Shown here: positions 51,508 through 60,354 of the stretch, in pieces | Layout of the letters: each line of letters opens with the position of its first letter | Numbering within the stretch: the first letter of the stretch is position 1 | NCBI RefSeq assembly: GCF_014649495.1 | Contig: NZ_BMTD01000012.1 | Coordinates: 186,001-250,000, forward strand | Direction: 5' to 3' | Length of the DNA: 64,000 nucleotides | From: Streptomyces filipinensis | Lineage (GTDB): Bacteria; Actinomycetota; Actinomycetes; Streptomycetales; Streptomycetaceae | The notes under the pieces: generated by a model | Seen by the model: only the letters and a program-made list of their open reading frames with translations | What the model was told of the DNA's origin: nothing | Databases searched by the model: none | Made by a program: the position numbers and the translations under genes

Positions 51508-52977
51508 CTACTCCGTCAGCCCGGACAGCTCCCGGTCGGTGTTGCGCGACACGCGGCGGCGCACGCCGAACCAGCCGGCGACCAGCATGAGGGCGATCAC
51601 CGGGATCAGCAGGATGGTCTTCCGGCCGACGTCGGGGTCGTTCCACATCATGCCGAGGCAGACCAGCAGGAACACGATCGTGGCGATCTCGGTGACCGGG
51701 CTGAACTTCAGCTGGAAGTGCGGCCGGGTCGCCAGGCCGGCGCGGGCGCGGCGGACGAAGATCATGTGACAGAGCATGATGATCACCCAGGTGCTGATGA
51801 TGCCGAGGGAGGCGACGTTCAGCACGATCTCGAAGGCCTGGCTGGGCACCAGGTAGTTCAGGCCGACGCCGAGGACACAGACCGCGCAGGTCAGCAGGAT
51901 GCCGCCGTAGGGGACCTGGCTGCGGTTCATCCGCGCGGTGAACTTCGGGGCGGAGCCCGCCATGGCCATGGAGCGCAGGATGCGGCCGGTGGAGTACAGA
52001 CCGGAGTTCAGCGAGGACATGGCGGCGGTCAGCACGACCAGGTTCATCACGTCGCCGGCCGCCGGAACGCCGATCTTGGACAGCACGGTCACGAACGGGC
52101 TCTGGTCGGCGGAGTACACCGAGCCGGGCAGCAGCAGGGCCAGCAGCACGACCGAGCCGACGTAGAACAGGCCCACCCGCCACATGATCGAGTTCACCGC
52201 GCGCGGGACGACCTTCTCCGGCTCGGCGGTCTCGCCGGCGGCGACGCCGACCAGTTCCAGGGCGGCGTAGGCGAAGATCACGCCCTGCATGACGAGGACG
52301 ACCGGCATCATGCCGTGCGGGAAGAGCCCGCCGTTGTCGGTGATCACGCTCAGGCCGGGGGTGTGGCCGCCGACCTTGTGCTGGGTGGCGAGCAGGAAAA
52401 TGCTGATCAGCATGAAGCCGACGATGGTGGCGACCTTGATGATCGCGAACCAGAACTCCATCTCGCCGAAGATCTTCACCGAGATCAGGTTCACGGCCAG
52501 GACCACCGCGAGGGCGATCAGGGCGAGCACCCACTGGGGAATGCTGGTGAACATGGACCAGTAGTGCGTGTAGAGCGCGATCGCGGTGATGTCGGCGATG
52601 CCGGTGGTCGACCAGTTCAGGAAGTACATCCAGCCGGCGACATAGGCGCCCTTCTCGCCGAGGAACTCGCGCGCGTAGGACACGAAGGACCCGGAGGACG
52701 GGCGGTACAGGACCAGCTCGCCCAGGGCCCGGACGACGAAGAAGGCGAAGACGCCGCAGACCAGGTAGGCCAGGGCGAGCGCCGGGCCCGCGTTGTGCAG
52801 GCGGCCGCCGGCGCCCAGGAGGAGTCCGGTGCCGATGGCGCCACCGATGGCGATCATGTTGACGTGGCGGGCCTTGAGGTCCTTGCTGTAACCGGCGTCG
52901 CCCGCGTCCGCGGGCGTCCGGGCCACCTCGGGGTGGGTGGTGGCCTGCACCGATTCCACGGTGTCCTTGCTGCTCAC
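51508..52977 (-). CDS. Amino acid permease (APC superfamily, AnsP/GABA-permease-like)
   Basis: A 489-aa transporter with 12 predicted helices. The N-terminal KARHVNMIAIGGAIGTGLLLG is the hallmark of the amino acid-polyamine-organocation group, followed by PSSGSFVSYAREFLG and ALELVGVAAGETAEPEKVVP. It resembles asparagine/GABA permeases, but the substrate is not certain. The GTG at 52977 lies ten bases after GGAAGTGGA. It is divergent from a MerR regulator gene 235 bases away, which may or may not control it. Confidence 0.88.
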   Translation of the reverse strand: MSSKDTVESVQATTHPEVARTPADAGDAGYSKDLKARHVNMIAIGGAIGTGLLLGAGGRLHNAGPALALAYLVCGVFAFFVVRALGELVLYRPSSGSFVSYAREFLGEKGAYVAGWMYFLNWSTTGIADITAIALYTHYWSMFTSIPQWVLALIALAVVLAVNLISVKIFGEMEFWFAIIKVATIVGFMLISIFLLATQHKVGGHTPGLSVITDNGGLFPHGMMPVVLVMQGVIFAYAALELVGVAAGETAEPEKVVPRAVNSIMWRVGLFYVGSVVLLALLLPGSVYSADQSPFVTVLSKIGVPAAGDVMNLVVLTAAMSSLNSGLYSTGRILRSMAMAGSAPKFTARMNRSQVPYGGILLTCAVCVLGVGLNYLVPSQAFEIVLNVASLGIISTWVIIMLCHMIFVRRARAGLATRPHFQLKFSPVTEIATIVFLLVCLGMMWNDPDVGRKTILLIPVIALMLVAGWFGVRRRVSRNTDRELSGLTE

Positions 52978-53175
52978 GGGTGGTTCCACTTCCTGGTGCG
53001 CCCGGGCCTCGTGGGCCCGGGGGTCGTGCAGGGCTCGGCCCGCACCACCCTGTCGAGTCGCGGTACAGACCAAGACAGCAGCTTCCCAGAGAGAACCGCG
53101 GATACGCGGTGGCCGATGTCACAGAGCGTCGCTTGTCACACGATCCACTCAGGGTTCACCCGGCGTTCACCATGG

Positions 53176-53205
53176 GTTTCACACTCCTGGTGAGACAGCG
53201 ATACT
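53176..53205 (+). promoter_or_regulatory. MerR-type promoter/operator
   Basis: A dyad GTTTCAC-N7-GTGAGAC (53176-53196; 6 of 7 arm bases match) overlaps the spacer between a TTTCAC/TTCACA -35-like element and GATACT (53200-53205). GATACT is seven bases from the ATG at 53213, so the transcript is probably leaderless. The layout is that of an autoregulated MerR promoter. Confidence 0.5.
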
Positions 53206-53212
53206 GCTGCAC

Positions 53213-53920
53213 ATGACGACCGATGCCGGGGAGACGCCCCTCACCATCGACGAGCTGGCCGCCCGGGCGGGCGTCACGGTCCGCACCGTGCGCTTCTACG
53301 GCAGCAAGGGTCTGCTGCCGCCGCCGGTGATCGGCCCGCGCCGGGTGGGGCACTACGGGCCGGACCACGTGGCACGGCTGGCCCTCATCGAGGAGTTGCA
53401 GCAGCAGGGCATGACCCTGGCGGCGATCGAGCGGTACCTGAAGCAGCTGCCGCACGACCTCACCCCGCACGACCTGGCCATTCACCGGGCGGTGGTCGCG
53501 TCCTGGGCGCCGGACGCGGTGGACACGGTGTCCCTGCGGGAACTGGAACGGCGGGCGGGGCGGCCGCTGACCGCCGAGGACCTGGAGCGGCTGGCGGCGA
53601 TGAACGTCGTCGCCGGGACGGACGACGGCGCCTTCCGCGTCGACTCGGGGCTGCTCCGGCTCGGTGTGCAGCTGCTCGACGTGCCGTTGTCGCAGGAGGT
53701 GATCCTCGCGGCGCGCAAGGTGCTCATCGAGCACTCGCGCGCCGCGGCTCACGAGTTGTCCCAGCTCTTCCGCGGCGAGGTGGCGGAGCGTGACGCCCAG
53801 GACGTGAGGTCCCTGTCGGCGCACATGCACCCCTTGGTGGTGCAGGCGCTGCTGACGACGTTCCAGCGCTCGCTGCGGGAGGAGCTGGGCCAGTGGGTCA
53901 CCGGGTCAGGAACGGACTGA
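53213..53920 (+). CDS. MerR-family transcriptional regulator
   Basis: A 235-aa regulator. The winged helix-turn-helix (about residues 9-77) reads TIDELAARAGVTVRTVRFYG, then GHYGPDHVARLALIEELQQQGMTLAAIERYL. The C-terminal part has no cysteine metal site, so a metal sensor is unlikely; an organic effector is possible. The ATG at 53213 appears leaderless. It is divergent from the amino acid permease, and its 3' end overlaps the convergent FadJ-type gene by 15 bases. Confidence 0.87.
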   Translation: MTTDAGETPLTIDELAARAGVTVRTVRFYGSKGLLPPPVIGPRRVGHYGPDHVARLALIEELQQQGMTLAAIERYLKQLPHDLTPHDLAIHRAVVASWAPDAVDTVSLRELERRAGRPLTAEDLERLAAMNVVAGTDDGAFRVDSGLLRLGVQLLDVPLSQEVILAARKVLIEHSRAAAHELSQLFRGEVAERDAQDVRSLSAHMHPLVVQALLTTFQRSLREELGQWVTGSGTD

Positions 53921-56098
53921 GTCGCCGAACGGCTCGCCCTTCTCGCCCCTTCCCGCCTTCTCGACGAGCAGCGCGGGCGGGTTGAACCGCTCGCCGTAGG
54001 CCTCGGCGAGTTCCCGCGCGCGGGCCACGAAGCCGGGCAGGCCGCCCTCGTAGCCGTTGATGTACTGCAGGACGCCGCCGGTCCAGCCCGGGAAGCCGAT
54101 GCCGAGGACGGAGCCGATGTTGGCGTCGGCGACCGAGGTCAGGACGCCCTCCTCAAGGAGCCGCACGGTGTCGAGCGCCTCGGAGAAGAGCATCCGCTCC
54201 TGCATGTCCCGGAACGGGATCTCGTGCCCGGGCCTGCCGAAGTGCTCGCGCAGTCCCGGCCACAGCCCGGCCCGCTTGCCGTCCTCGGTGTAGTCGTAGA
54301 AACCGGCGCCGCCACTGCGGCCGGGGCGGCCGAACTCGTCGACCATGCGGTCGATGACCGCGTCCGCCGGATGCGGGGTCCAGGTGCCGCCCGCCTCCTC
54401 CACGGCCCGCTTCGTCTCGCCCCGGATCTTGCGCGGCAGGGTGAGCGTCAGCTCGTCCATGAGGGAGAGCACCTTGGCCGGGTAGCCGGCCTGGGCGGCG
54501 GCCTGCTCCACGGAGGCGGGCTCGATGCCCTCGCCGACCATGGCGACGCCCTCGTTGATGAAGTGGCCGATCACCCGGGAGGTGAAGAAGCCGCGCGAGT
54601 CGTTCACGACGATCGGCGTCTTGTTGATCTGCCGGACCAGGTCGAAGGCCCGGGCGAGCGCCTCGTCACCGGTGCGCTCACCCTTGATGATCTCCACCAG
54701 CGGCATCTTGTCGACCGGCGAGAAGAAGTGCAGCCCGATGAAGTCGGTCTGGCGCTGCACGCCCTCGGCGAGTGTGGTGATGGGCAGGGTGGAGGTGTTG
54801 GAGCACAGCAGCGCGTCCGGGGCGACGACGGACTCGATCTCCTGGAACACCTTGTGCTTGAGCGCGGTGTCCTCGAAGACGGCCTCGATCACCGCGTCAC
54901 AGCCCGCGAGGTCGGCCACGTCGGCGGTCGGCGTGATCCGGGCGAGCAGCGCGTCCGCCTTCTCCTGGCTGGTACGGCCCTTGGCGACGGCCTTGGCGCA
55001 CAGCGTCTCGGAGTAGCCCTTGCCCTTGACGGCCGCCTCCAGGGCGACGTCCTTGAGGACGACGTCGATGCCCGCGCGGGCGCAGGAGTAGGCGATGCCG
55101 GCGCCCATCATGCCGGCGCCGAGGACGGCGACCTTGCGGACCTGACGGGGCTCGATCCCCTGGGGGCGATTGGCGCCGGAGTTGACGGCCTGGAGGTCGA
55201 AGAAGAACGCCTGGATCATGTTCTTCGAGGTCTGCCCGGCGGCCAGCTCCACGAAGTAGCGGGCCTCGATGACCTGCGCGGTCTCGAAGTCGACCTGGGC
55301 GCCCTCGACGGCCGCGGCGAGGATGTTGCGGGGGGCCGGGTACGGCGCGCCGTTCGTCTGCTTGCGCAGGCTCGCCGGGAAGGCCGGCAGGTTGGCCGCG
55401 AACTTCGGGTTGGCGGGGGTGCCGCCGGGGATCTTGTAGCCGGGCTTGTCCCAGGGCTGCTGGGACTCGGGGTTGGCGTCGATGAAGGCGCGGGCCTTGG
55501 CGAGCAGTTCCTCCGGCGTGGCGGCGACCTCGTGGACGAGGCCGTTCTCCCGGGCGCGCCGCGCGTTGTACTGCTGCCCCTGGAGGAGCACCTTCAGCAG
55601 CGCGTCCGTGATGCCCAGCAGCCGGACGGTGCGGACGACCCCGCCGCCGCCGGGGAGCAGTCCGAGGGTGACCTCGGGGCAGCCGATCTTCGTGCCGGAG
55701 GTGTCGAGGGCCACCCGGTGGTGGCAGGCGAGGGCGAGCTCGAAACCGCCGCCCAGGGCGGCGCCGTTGATCGCCGCGACGACCGGCTTGCCGAGGGTCT
55801 CGATGCGGCGCAGGTCGCGCTTGACGGCGAGGCCGCCGTCGAACAGCTCCTGCGCGGTCTCGGGCGTGACCCGGATCAGGTCGCGCAGGTCGCCGCCCGC
55901 GAAGAAGGTCTTCTTCGCCGAGGTGAAGATGATGCCCCGGACGGCGTCCTTCTCGGCCTCCAGCCGGTCGGTGATCGCGGCGAGGGAATCCCGGAACGCC
56001 TGGTTCATGGTGTTCGCGGACTGGTGCGGGTCGTCCAGGACGAGGGTGACGACACCGGTGTCGTCCTGCTCCCAGCGGATGGTGGTGCTCTCGGTCAT
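53906..56098 (-). CDS. Bifunctional enoyl-CoA hydratase / 3-hydroxyacyl-CoA dehydrogenase (FadB/FadJ type)
   Basis: A 730-aa beta-oxidation multifunctional enzyme. The N-terminal crotonase domain has both glutamates (GGGFELALAC and GCPEVTLGLLPGGGG). The NAD-binding motif VLGAGMMGAGIAYSCARAG is at about residue 325. SNTSTLPITTLAE and HFFSPVDKMPLVEI mark the dehydrogenase core, and the C-terminal 3HCDH domain follows. It converts trans-enoyl-CoA to 3-ketoacyl-CoA. It lies 39 bases downstream of the thiolase gene in one operon. Confidence 0.94.
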   Translation of the reverse strand: MTESTTIRWEQDDTGVVTLVLDDPHQSANTMNQAFRDSLAAITDRLEAEKDAVRGIIFTSAKKTFFAGGDLRDLIRVTPETAQELFDGGLAVKRDLRRIETLGKPVVAAINGAALGGGFELALACHHRVALDTSGTKIGCPEVTLGLLPGGGGVVRTVRLLGITDALLKVLLQGQQYNARRARENGLVHEVAATPEELLAKARAFIDANPESQQPWDKPGYKIPGGTPANPKFAANLPAFPASLRKQTNGAPYPAPRNILAAAVEGAQVDFETAQVIEARYFVELAAGQTSKNMIQAFFFDLQAVNSGANRPQGIEPRQVRKVAVLGAGMMGAGIAYSCARAGIDVVLKDVALEAAVKGKGYSETLCAKAVAKGRTSQEKADALLARITPTADVADLAGCDAVIEAVFEDTALKHKVFQEIESVVAPDALLCSNTSTLPITTLAEGVQRQTDFIGLHFFSPVDKMPLVEIIKGERTGDEALARAFDLVRQINKTPIVVNDSRGFFTSRVIGHFINEGVAMVGEGIEPASVEQAAAQAGYPAKVLSLMDELTLTLPRKIRGETKRAVEEAGGTWTPHPADAVIDRMVDEFGRPGRSGGAGFYDYTEDGKRAGLWPGLREHFGRPGHEIPFRDMQERMLFSEALDTVRLLEEGVLTSVADANIGSVLGIGFPGWTGGVLQYINGYEGGLPGFVARARELAEAYGERFNPPALLVEKAGRGEKGEPFGDSVRS

Positions 56099-56137
56099 GA
56101 CAGTCGTCTCCGTTGAAGTCCGTTGGTCCGCGGGGAG

Positions 56138-57352
56138 TCAGATGCGCTCGACGACGGTGGCGATGCCCATGCCGCCGCCGACGCACAGGGTGGCGAGGCC
56201 GTAGCGCTTGTCCTGGCGCTCCAGTTCGTCCACGAGGGTGCCGAGGATCATCGCGCCGGTCGCGCCGAGCGGGTGTCCGAGGGCGATGGCGCCGCCGTTG
56301 ACGTTGACCTTGTCGAGACTGAGGCCCATGTCCTTGACGAAGCGCAGCACGACCGCGGCGAACGCCTCGTTGATCTCGACCAGGTCGATGTCGTCGATGG
56401 TGAGTCCGGCCTTCGCCAGGGCCTTGCGGGTGGCGGGGGCGGGGCCGGTGAGCATGATGGTGGGCTCGGAACCGGAGACGGCGGCGGAGACGATCCGCGC
56501 GCGCGGGGTGAGGCCGTAGCGCTCGCCGACCTCCTTGGAGCCGATCGCGACGAGCGAGGCGCCGTCCACGATGCCGGAGGAGTTGCCCGCGTGGTGGACG
56601 TGGTCGATCTTCTCCACCCAGTGGTACTTCTGCAGCGCGACGGCGTCGAAGCCGCCCAGCTCGCCGATGTCCGCGAACGACGGCTTGAGCTTCGCCAGGG
56701 AGTCGGCGGTGGTGCCGGGGCGCGGGTGCTCGTCGTGGTCGAGGACGACCAGGCCGCTGCGGTCCTTGACGGGGACGACCGAGCGGTCGAAGCGGCCCTC
56801 CTTCCAGGCGGTGGCGGCGCGCTCCTGGGACAGGGCCGCGTACTCGTCGACGTCGCGGCGGGAGAAGCCCTCGATCGTGGCGATGAGGTCGGCGCCGATG
56901 CCCTGCGGGACGAAGTTGACGGCGAGGTTGGTCATCGGGTCGTTGAACCAGGCGCCGCCGTCGGAGGCCATCGGGACGCGGGACATGGACTCGACACCAC
57001 CCGCGAGGACCAGGTCCTCCCAGCCGGAGCGGACCTTGGCGGCGGCCAGGTTGACGGCCTCCAGGCCCGACGCGCAGAAGCGGTTCTCCTGCACGCCCGC
57101 GACCGTGTCCGGCAGTCCGGCGGCGATCGCCGCGATCCGGGCGATGTCGGAGCCCTGGTCGCCGACGGGTCCGACGACACCGAGCACGATGTCGTCGACG
57201 GCGGCCGGGTCGAGGCCGGGGAAGCGGTCGCGGATCTCGTGGATGAGACCGACCACCAGGTCGATGGGCTTCGTGCCGTGCAGGGCGCCGTTCGCCTTGC
57301 CGCGGCCGCGCGGGGTGCGGATCGCGTCGTACACGTACGCTTCGGTGCTCAC
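56138..57352 (-). CDS. Acetyl-CoA C-acyltransferase (thiolase)
   Basis: A 404-aa thiolase cleaving 3-ketoacyl-CoA. The acyl-enzyme Cys is in NRFCASGLEAVN (about residue 92), the His in NGGAIALGHPLGATGA, and the second Cys in ATLCVGGGMG. It supplies the last step of beta-oxidation and is followed by the FadJ-type gene. The GTG at 57352 has GAAAGG upstream. Its order with the FadJ-type gene mirrors my memory of SCO6731/SCO6732. Confidence 0.94.
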   Translation of the reverse strand: MSTEAYVYDAIRTPRGRGKANGALHGTKPIDLVVGLIHEIRDRFPGLDPAAVDDIVLGVVGPVGDQGSDIARIAAIAAGLPDTVAGVQENRFCASGLEAVNLAAAKVRSGWEDLVLAGGVESMSRVPMASDGGAWFNDPMTNLAVNFVPQGIGADLIATIEGFSRRDVDEYAALSQERAATAWKEGRFDRSVVPVKDRSGLVVLDHDEHPRPGTTADSLAKLKPSFADIGELGGFDAVALQKYHWVEKIDHVHHAGNSSGIVDGASLVAIGSKEVGERYGLTPRARIVSAAVSGSEPTIMLTGPAPATRKALAKAGLTIDDIDLVEINEAFAAVVLRFVKDMGLSLDKVNVNGGAIALGHPLGATGAMILGTLVDELERQDKRYGLATLCVGGGMGIATVVERI

Positions 57353-57396
57353 TGGTGTGCCTTTCCGAGAGGGTGGGGCGAGCGGGGGTGGGCGGG

Positions 57397-58557
57397 TCAG
57401 CCGGCGTCGGTGACCGGTTCCTCGTTCACGGGTGCGGGTCTCCCCCAGTCGCGGGCCACCGTCTCCGTGTCGGCGCCCGGCAGGGCGGGGCCGGTGCGGA
57501 CGGCGGTGGGGGTGGCGGAGAAGCGGGGGGCGGGGGCGGGCTGGGTGATGCCGCCGTGGTCGGTGAAGGTGCCGCGGGCGGCGAGGTGCGGGTGGTGCGG
57601 GGCCTCGCGCAGGGACAGCACGGGGGCCACGCAGGCGTCCGTCCCCTCGAAGACGGCCGTCCACTCGTCCCTCGTGCGTGCCGCGAAGCGGGCGGCGATC
57701 CGCTCGCGCAGTTCGCCCCAGCGCGTCCAGTCCTTGCGGGCGGGCACGAGGTCCTCCAGGCCGAGCAGGCACAGGAACTCCTCGTAGAACCGCTCCTCCA
57801 GGGCGCCGACCGCCATGTACCTGCCGTCGGCGGTCTCGTAGGTGCCGTAGTAGGGACAGCCGCCGTCGAGGAGGTTGGCCCCACGCCGGTCCTGCCAGCC
57901 GCCGGCCGCGATCATGCCGTGGATCATCGCGGACAGATGGGCCGTGCCGTCGACGATGGCGGCGTCGACGACCTGTCCGGTGCCGGTCACGCGCGCGTGG
58001 TGGAGGGCGGCGAGGACGCCGACCACCAGGTAGAGGGAGCCGCCCGCGTAGTCGCCGAGGAGGTTGGCGGGGACGGCCGGGGGCTCGTCCGGACGGCCGA
58101 TCATGCCGAGGGTGCCGGTGAGCGCGATGTAGGCCACGTCGTGGCCCGCGCGGTCGGCGAGGGGGCCGTCCTGGCCCCAGCCGGTCATGCGGCCGTAGAC
58201 CAGGCGGGGGTTGCGGGCGTGGCACTCCTCGGGGCCGATGCCGAGCCGCTCGGCGACGCCCGGGCGGTAGCCCTCGATGAGGATGTCGGCCCGCTCGGCG
58301 AGCTCCAGCACGCGCGCGGGGCCGTCCGGGGACTTCAGGTCGACCAGGATCGAGCGCTTGTTGCGGTTGGTCACGTCGCGGGCGGGGTCGATGCCGAGGC
58401 CGGGGCCGCCCGGCCGGTCCACGCGGACCACGTCGGCGCCCAGGTCCGCCAGGAGCATGGCGGCGAACGGGCCCGGCCCGATGCCGGCCAGCTCCAGTAC
58501 GCGCACGCCCAGGAGCGGACCGCTGCCCGGCGTCGCCGGCGTCCCTGCCGTCGTCAT
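57397..58557 (-). CDS. CaiB/BaiF family protein, alpha-methylacyl-CoA racemase-like
   Basis: A 386-aa class III CoA-transferase-fold enzyme. The residues that mark alpha-methylacyl-CoA racemases are present: GHDVAY (His/Asp), GDYAGGS (Asp) and ALEERFYEEF (Glu). A racemase role in degrading methyl-branched acyl-CoAs is therefore likelier than CoA transfer. It lies 44 bases upstream of the thiolase gene, co-directional, consistent with use of branched fatty acids or sterol side chains. The start is ATG 58557. Confidence 0.9.
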   Translation of the reverse strand: MTTAGTPATPGSGPLLGVRVLELAGIGPGPFAAMLLADLGADVVRVDRPGGPGLGIDPARDVTNRNKRSILVDLKSPDGPARVLELAERADILIEGYRPGVAERLGIGPEECHARNPRLVYGRMTGWGQDGPLADRAGHDVAYIALTGTLGMIGRPDEPPAVPANLLGDYAGGSLYLVVGVLAALHHARVTGTGQVVDAAIVDGTAHLSAMIHGMIAAGGWQDRRGANLLDGGCPYYGTYETADGRYMAVGALEERFYEEFLCLLGLEDLVPARKDWTRWGELRERIAARFAARTRDEWTAVFEGTDACVAPVLSLREAPHHPHLAARGTFTDHGGITQPAPAPRFSATPTAVRTGPALPGADTETVARDWGRPAPVNEEPVTDAG

Positions 58558-58851
58558 GCGTCCAGCCCCCTGAGCGTGTGTGACACAACTGATGTAACAC
58601 CGGTGATGCTAAGAACGCGTTCCACCGGACACAAGACCCAACGAGCAAGCGCTTAGCCGAGTGCCCGGCCGCGCGCCGATCACCCGGGAGGGTGAGCGGC
58701 CGCCGCGGTGCGGCTCGCGTGGTTCCTCCCGCTTCCTCAGGGCGTTCCCGACTGCGCCCACCGCTGCCTCCGGGCTGGTCGTCGTCGCTGACTCCGCTCA
58801 CGCTAGCCTCAGCCACCGGCAGCGGCGCGATCTGCGGGACGAAGGGGTGTC
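58558..58851. other. Divergent intergenic region upstream of the beta-oxidation operon
   Basis: This 294-base gap contains TGTGTGACACAACTGATGTA near 58576 and an AAGCGCTT palindrome near 58647. Either could be a regulator site for the racemase operon, but I cannot assign one. The plus-strand gene at 58852 has a GAAGGGG ribosome site. No gene lies in the gap. Confidence 0.4.
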
Positions 58852-60051
58852 ATGAGCAGGCTGAACAGGGCGGACCGTCCCTATGACCTCGTGCTCTTCG
58901 GAGCCACCGGCTTCGTCGGCACCCTCACGGCGGAGTATCTCGCCGCGCACGCGCCGAAGGACCTGCGCTGGGCGGTGGCCGGGCGCGACGAGGGGAAGCT
59001 GGAACGGCTGCGCGAGCGGCTGCCCGGCGGGGCCGAGGTCGGCGTCCTGCGCGCCGACGTGACCGAACCGGCCGGCCTGCGCGCCCTCGCCGAGCACGCG
59101 CGCGTGGTGGCCACGACCGTCGGGCCGTACGTACTCAACGGCGAGGAGCTGGTCGCCGCCTGCGCCGACGCCGGGACGGACTACCTGGACCTGACCGGCG
59201 AGCCGGAGTTCGTGGACCTGATGTACGTCCGGCACGACACGCGCGCGCGGGAGACGGGCGCGCGTCTGGTGCACGCCTGCGGCTTCGACTCCGTGCCCCA
59301 CGACCTGGGCGTGTACTTCACGGTCCGGCAGCTGCCGGAGGGCGTGCCGCTGACCGTGGACGGTTATGTGACCGCCGACGCCGCCTTCTCCGGGGGCACC
59401 CTGGCCTCGGCGCTGAACCAGTTCGCCCGCGGCCGGCAGCTGCTGGCCGCGGCGCGCGAACGGGGCCGGCACGAGCCGCGGCTGATGGGACGCCGCGTCG
59501 CGGCACCGACGGGTGCGCCCCGGTTCGCCCGGGAGGTCGGCGCGTGGGCGCTGCCGCTGCCGACCATCGACCCGCAGATCGTGCGCCGCTCGGCGAAGGC
59601 GATCGAGCGGTACGGACCCGACTTCCGCTACCGGCACTACGCGGCGGTGCGGCACCTGCCGGTCGCCCTCGGCGGGGTCGCCGCCGTCGGCGCGGTGCTG
59701 ACGGCCGCCCAGCTGCCGCCCGCGCGGCGCTGGTTGTCGGGCCGGCTGCGCCCGGGGGACGGGCCGAGCCCGGAGCGGCGGGCGAGGAGCCGCTTCGCGG
59801 TGCGCTTCGTCGGCGAGGGCGGCGGGCGGCGCGTGTGCACGGAGGTCGCGGGCGGCGACCCGGGCTACGACGAGACGGCGAAGATGTTCGCCGAGGCGGC
59901 CCTGTGCCTGGCCTTCGACGACCTGCCGCCGACGGCCGGGCAGGTCACCACGGCGCAGGCGATGGGCGACGCCCTCACCGGGCGGCTGCGGGCCGCGGGC
60001 ATCACCTTCCGGGTGGCGGCCACCGGCCCGGCCGCCTCATCGCCCGTTTGA
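58852..60051 (+). CDS. Saccharopine dehydrogenase NADP-binding family / trans-acting enoyl reductase-like
   Basis: A 399-aa Rossmann-fold oxidoreductase. LVLFGATGFVGTLTAEYLA (about residues 14-32) binds the nucleotide, with TVGPYVLNGEELVAACA and GEPEFVDLMY following. HACGFDSVPHDLGVYF is typical of the family that includes mycobacterial trans-acting enoyl reductases. The substrate is unknown, and a lipid role is plausible. A hydrophobic patch near residue 280 suggests membrane contact. The ATG at 58852 has GAAGGGG upstream. Confidence 0.86.
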   Translation: MSRLNRADRPYDLVLFGATGFVGTLTAEYLAAHAPKDLRWAVAGRDEGKLERLRERLPGGAEVGVLRADVTEPAGLRALAEHARVVATTVGPYVLNGEELVAACADAGTDYLDLTGEPEFVDLMYVRHDTRARETGARLVHACGFDSVPHDLGVYFTVRQLPEGVPLTVDGYVTADAAFSGGTLASALNQFARGRQLLAAARERGRHEPRLMGRRVAAPTGAPRFAREVGAWALPLPTIDPQIVRRSAKAIERYGPDFRYRHYAAVRHLPVALGGVAAVGAVLTAAQLPPARRWLSGRLRPGDGPSPERRARSRFAVRFVGEGGGRRVCTEVAGGDPGYDETAKMFAEAALCLAFDDLPPTAGQVTTAQAMGDALTGRLRAAGITFRVAATGPAASSPV

Positions 60052-60165
60052 GACTCGCGCACCCGGAAGTCCCGGCTGTCCGCGGCCACCGCCCGGAAAG
60101 TCTCACAGGGTCTTTCAATGACACGATGGAGGCCCGGGCAACGAGCCGAAGGAGGCGGGCCAGGC

Positions 60166-60354
60166 ATGAAGTTCGTGCTCGAAGTGACCGTGGACGAGGA
60201 CGCGCCGGCGCGGGACCGCGCCGGCGAACTGGGGCGCATCCTGCGCTACTGGGGCGGCAACCTGCACCACTACGCCCTCGAACCCGGAGACGGCTCGGCC
60301 GTCTACGACGCGGCGTATCAGGAGGTCGGGGCCTGGCGGGTCGTGTCCTCCTGA
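60166..60354 (+). CDS. 62-aa conserved-looking hypothetical protein
   Basis: A short acidic protein beginning MKFVLEVTVDEDAPARDRAG and continuing with LGRILRYWGGNLHHY. The ribosome site AAGGAGG is ten bases from the ATG, strong support for expression. No membrane segment or known motif is seen. Its 3' end overlaps the convergent endonuclease V gene by 37 bases. I do not recognise a function. Confidence 0.75.
   Translation: MKFVLEVTVDEDAPARDRAGELGRILRYWGGNLHHYALEPGDGSAVYDAAYQEVGAWRVVSS

Noticed and set aside
53906..58557. Assignment of the thiolase and FadJ-type genes as a secondary-metabolite cluster
   Set aside because: All three proteins keep standard catabolic residues and no biosynthetic core enzyme is adjacent.
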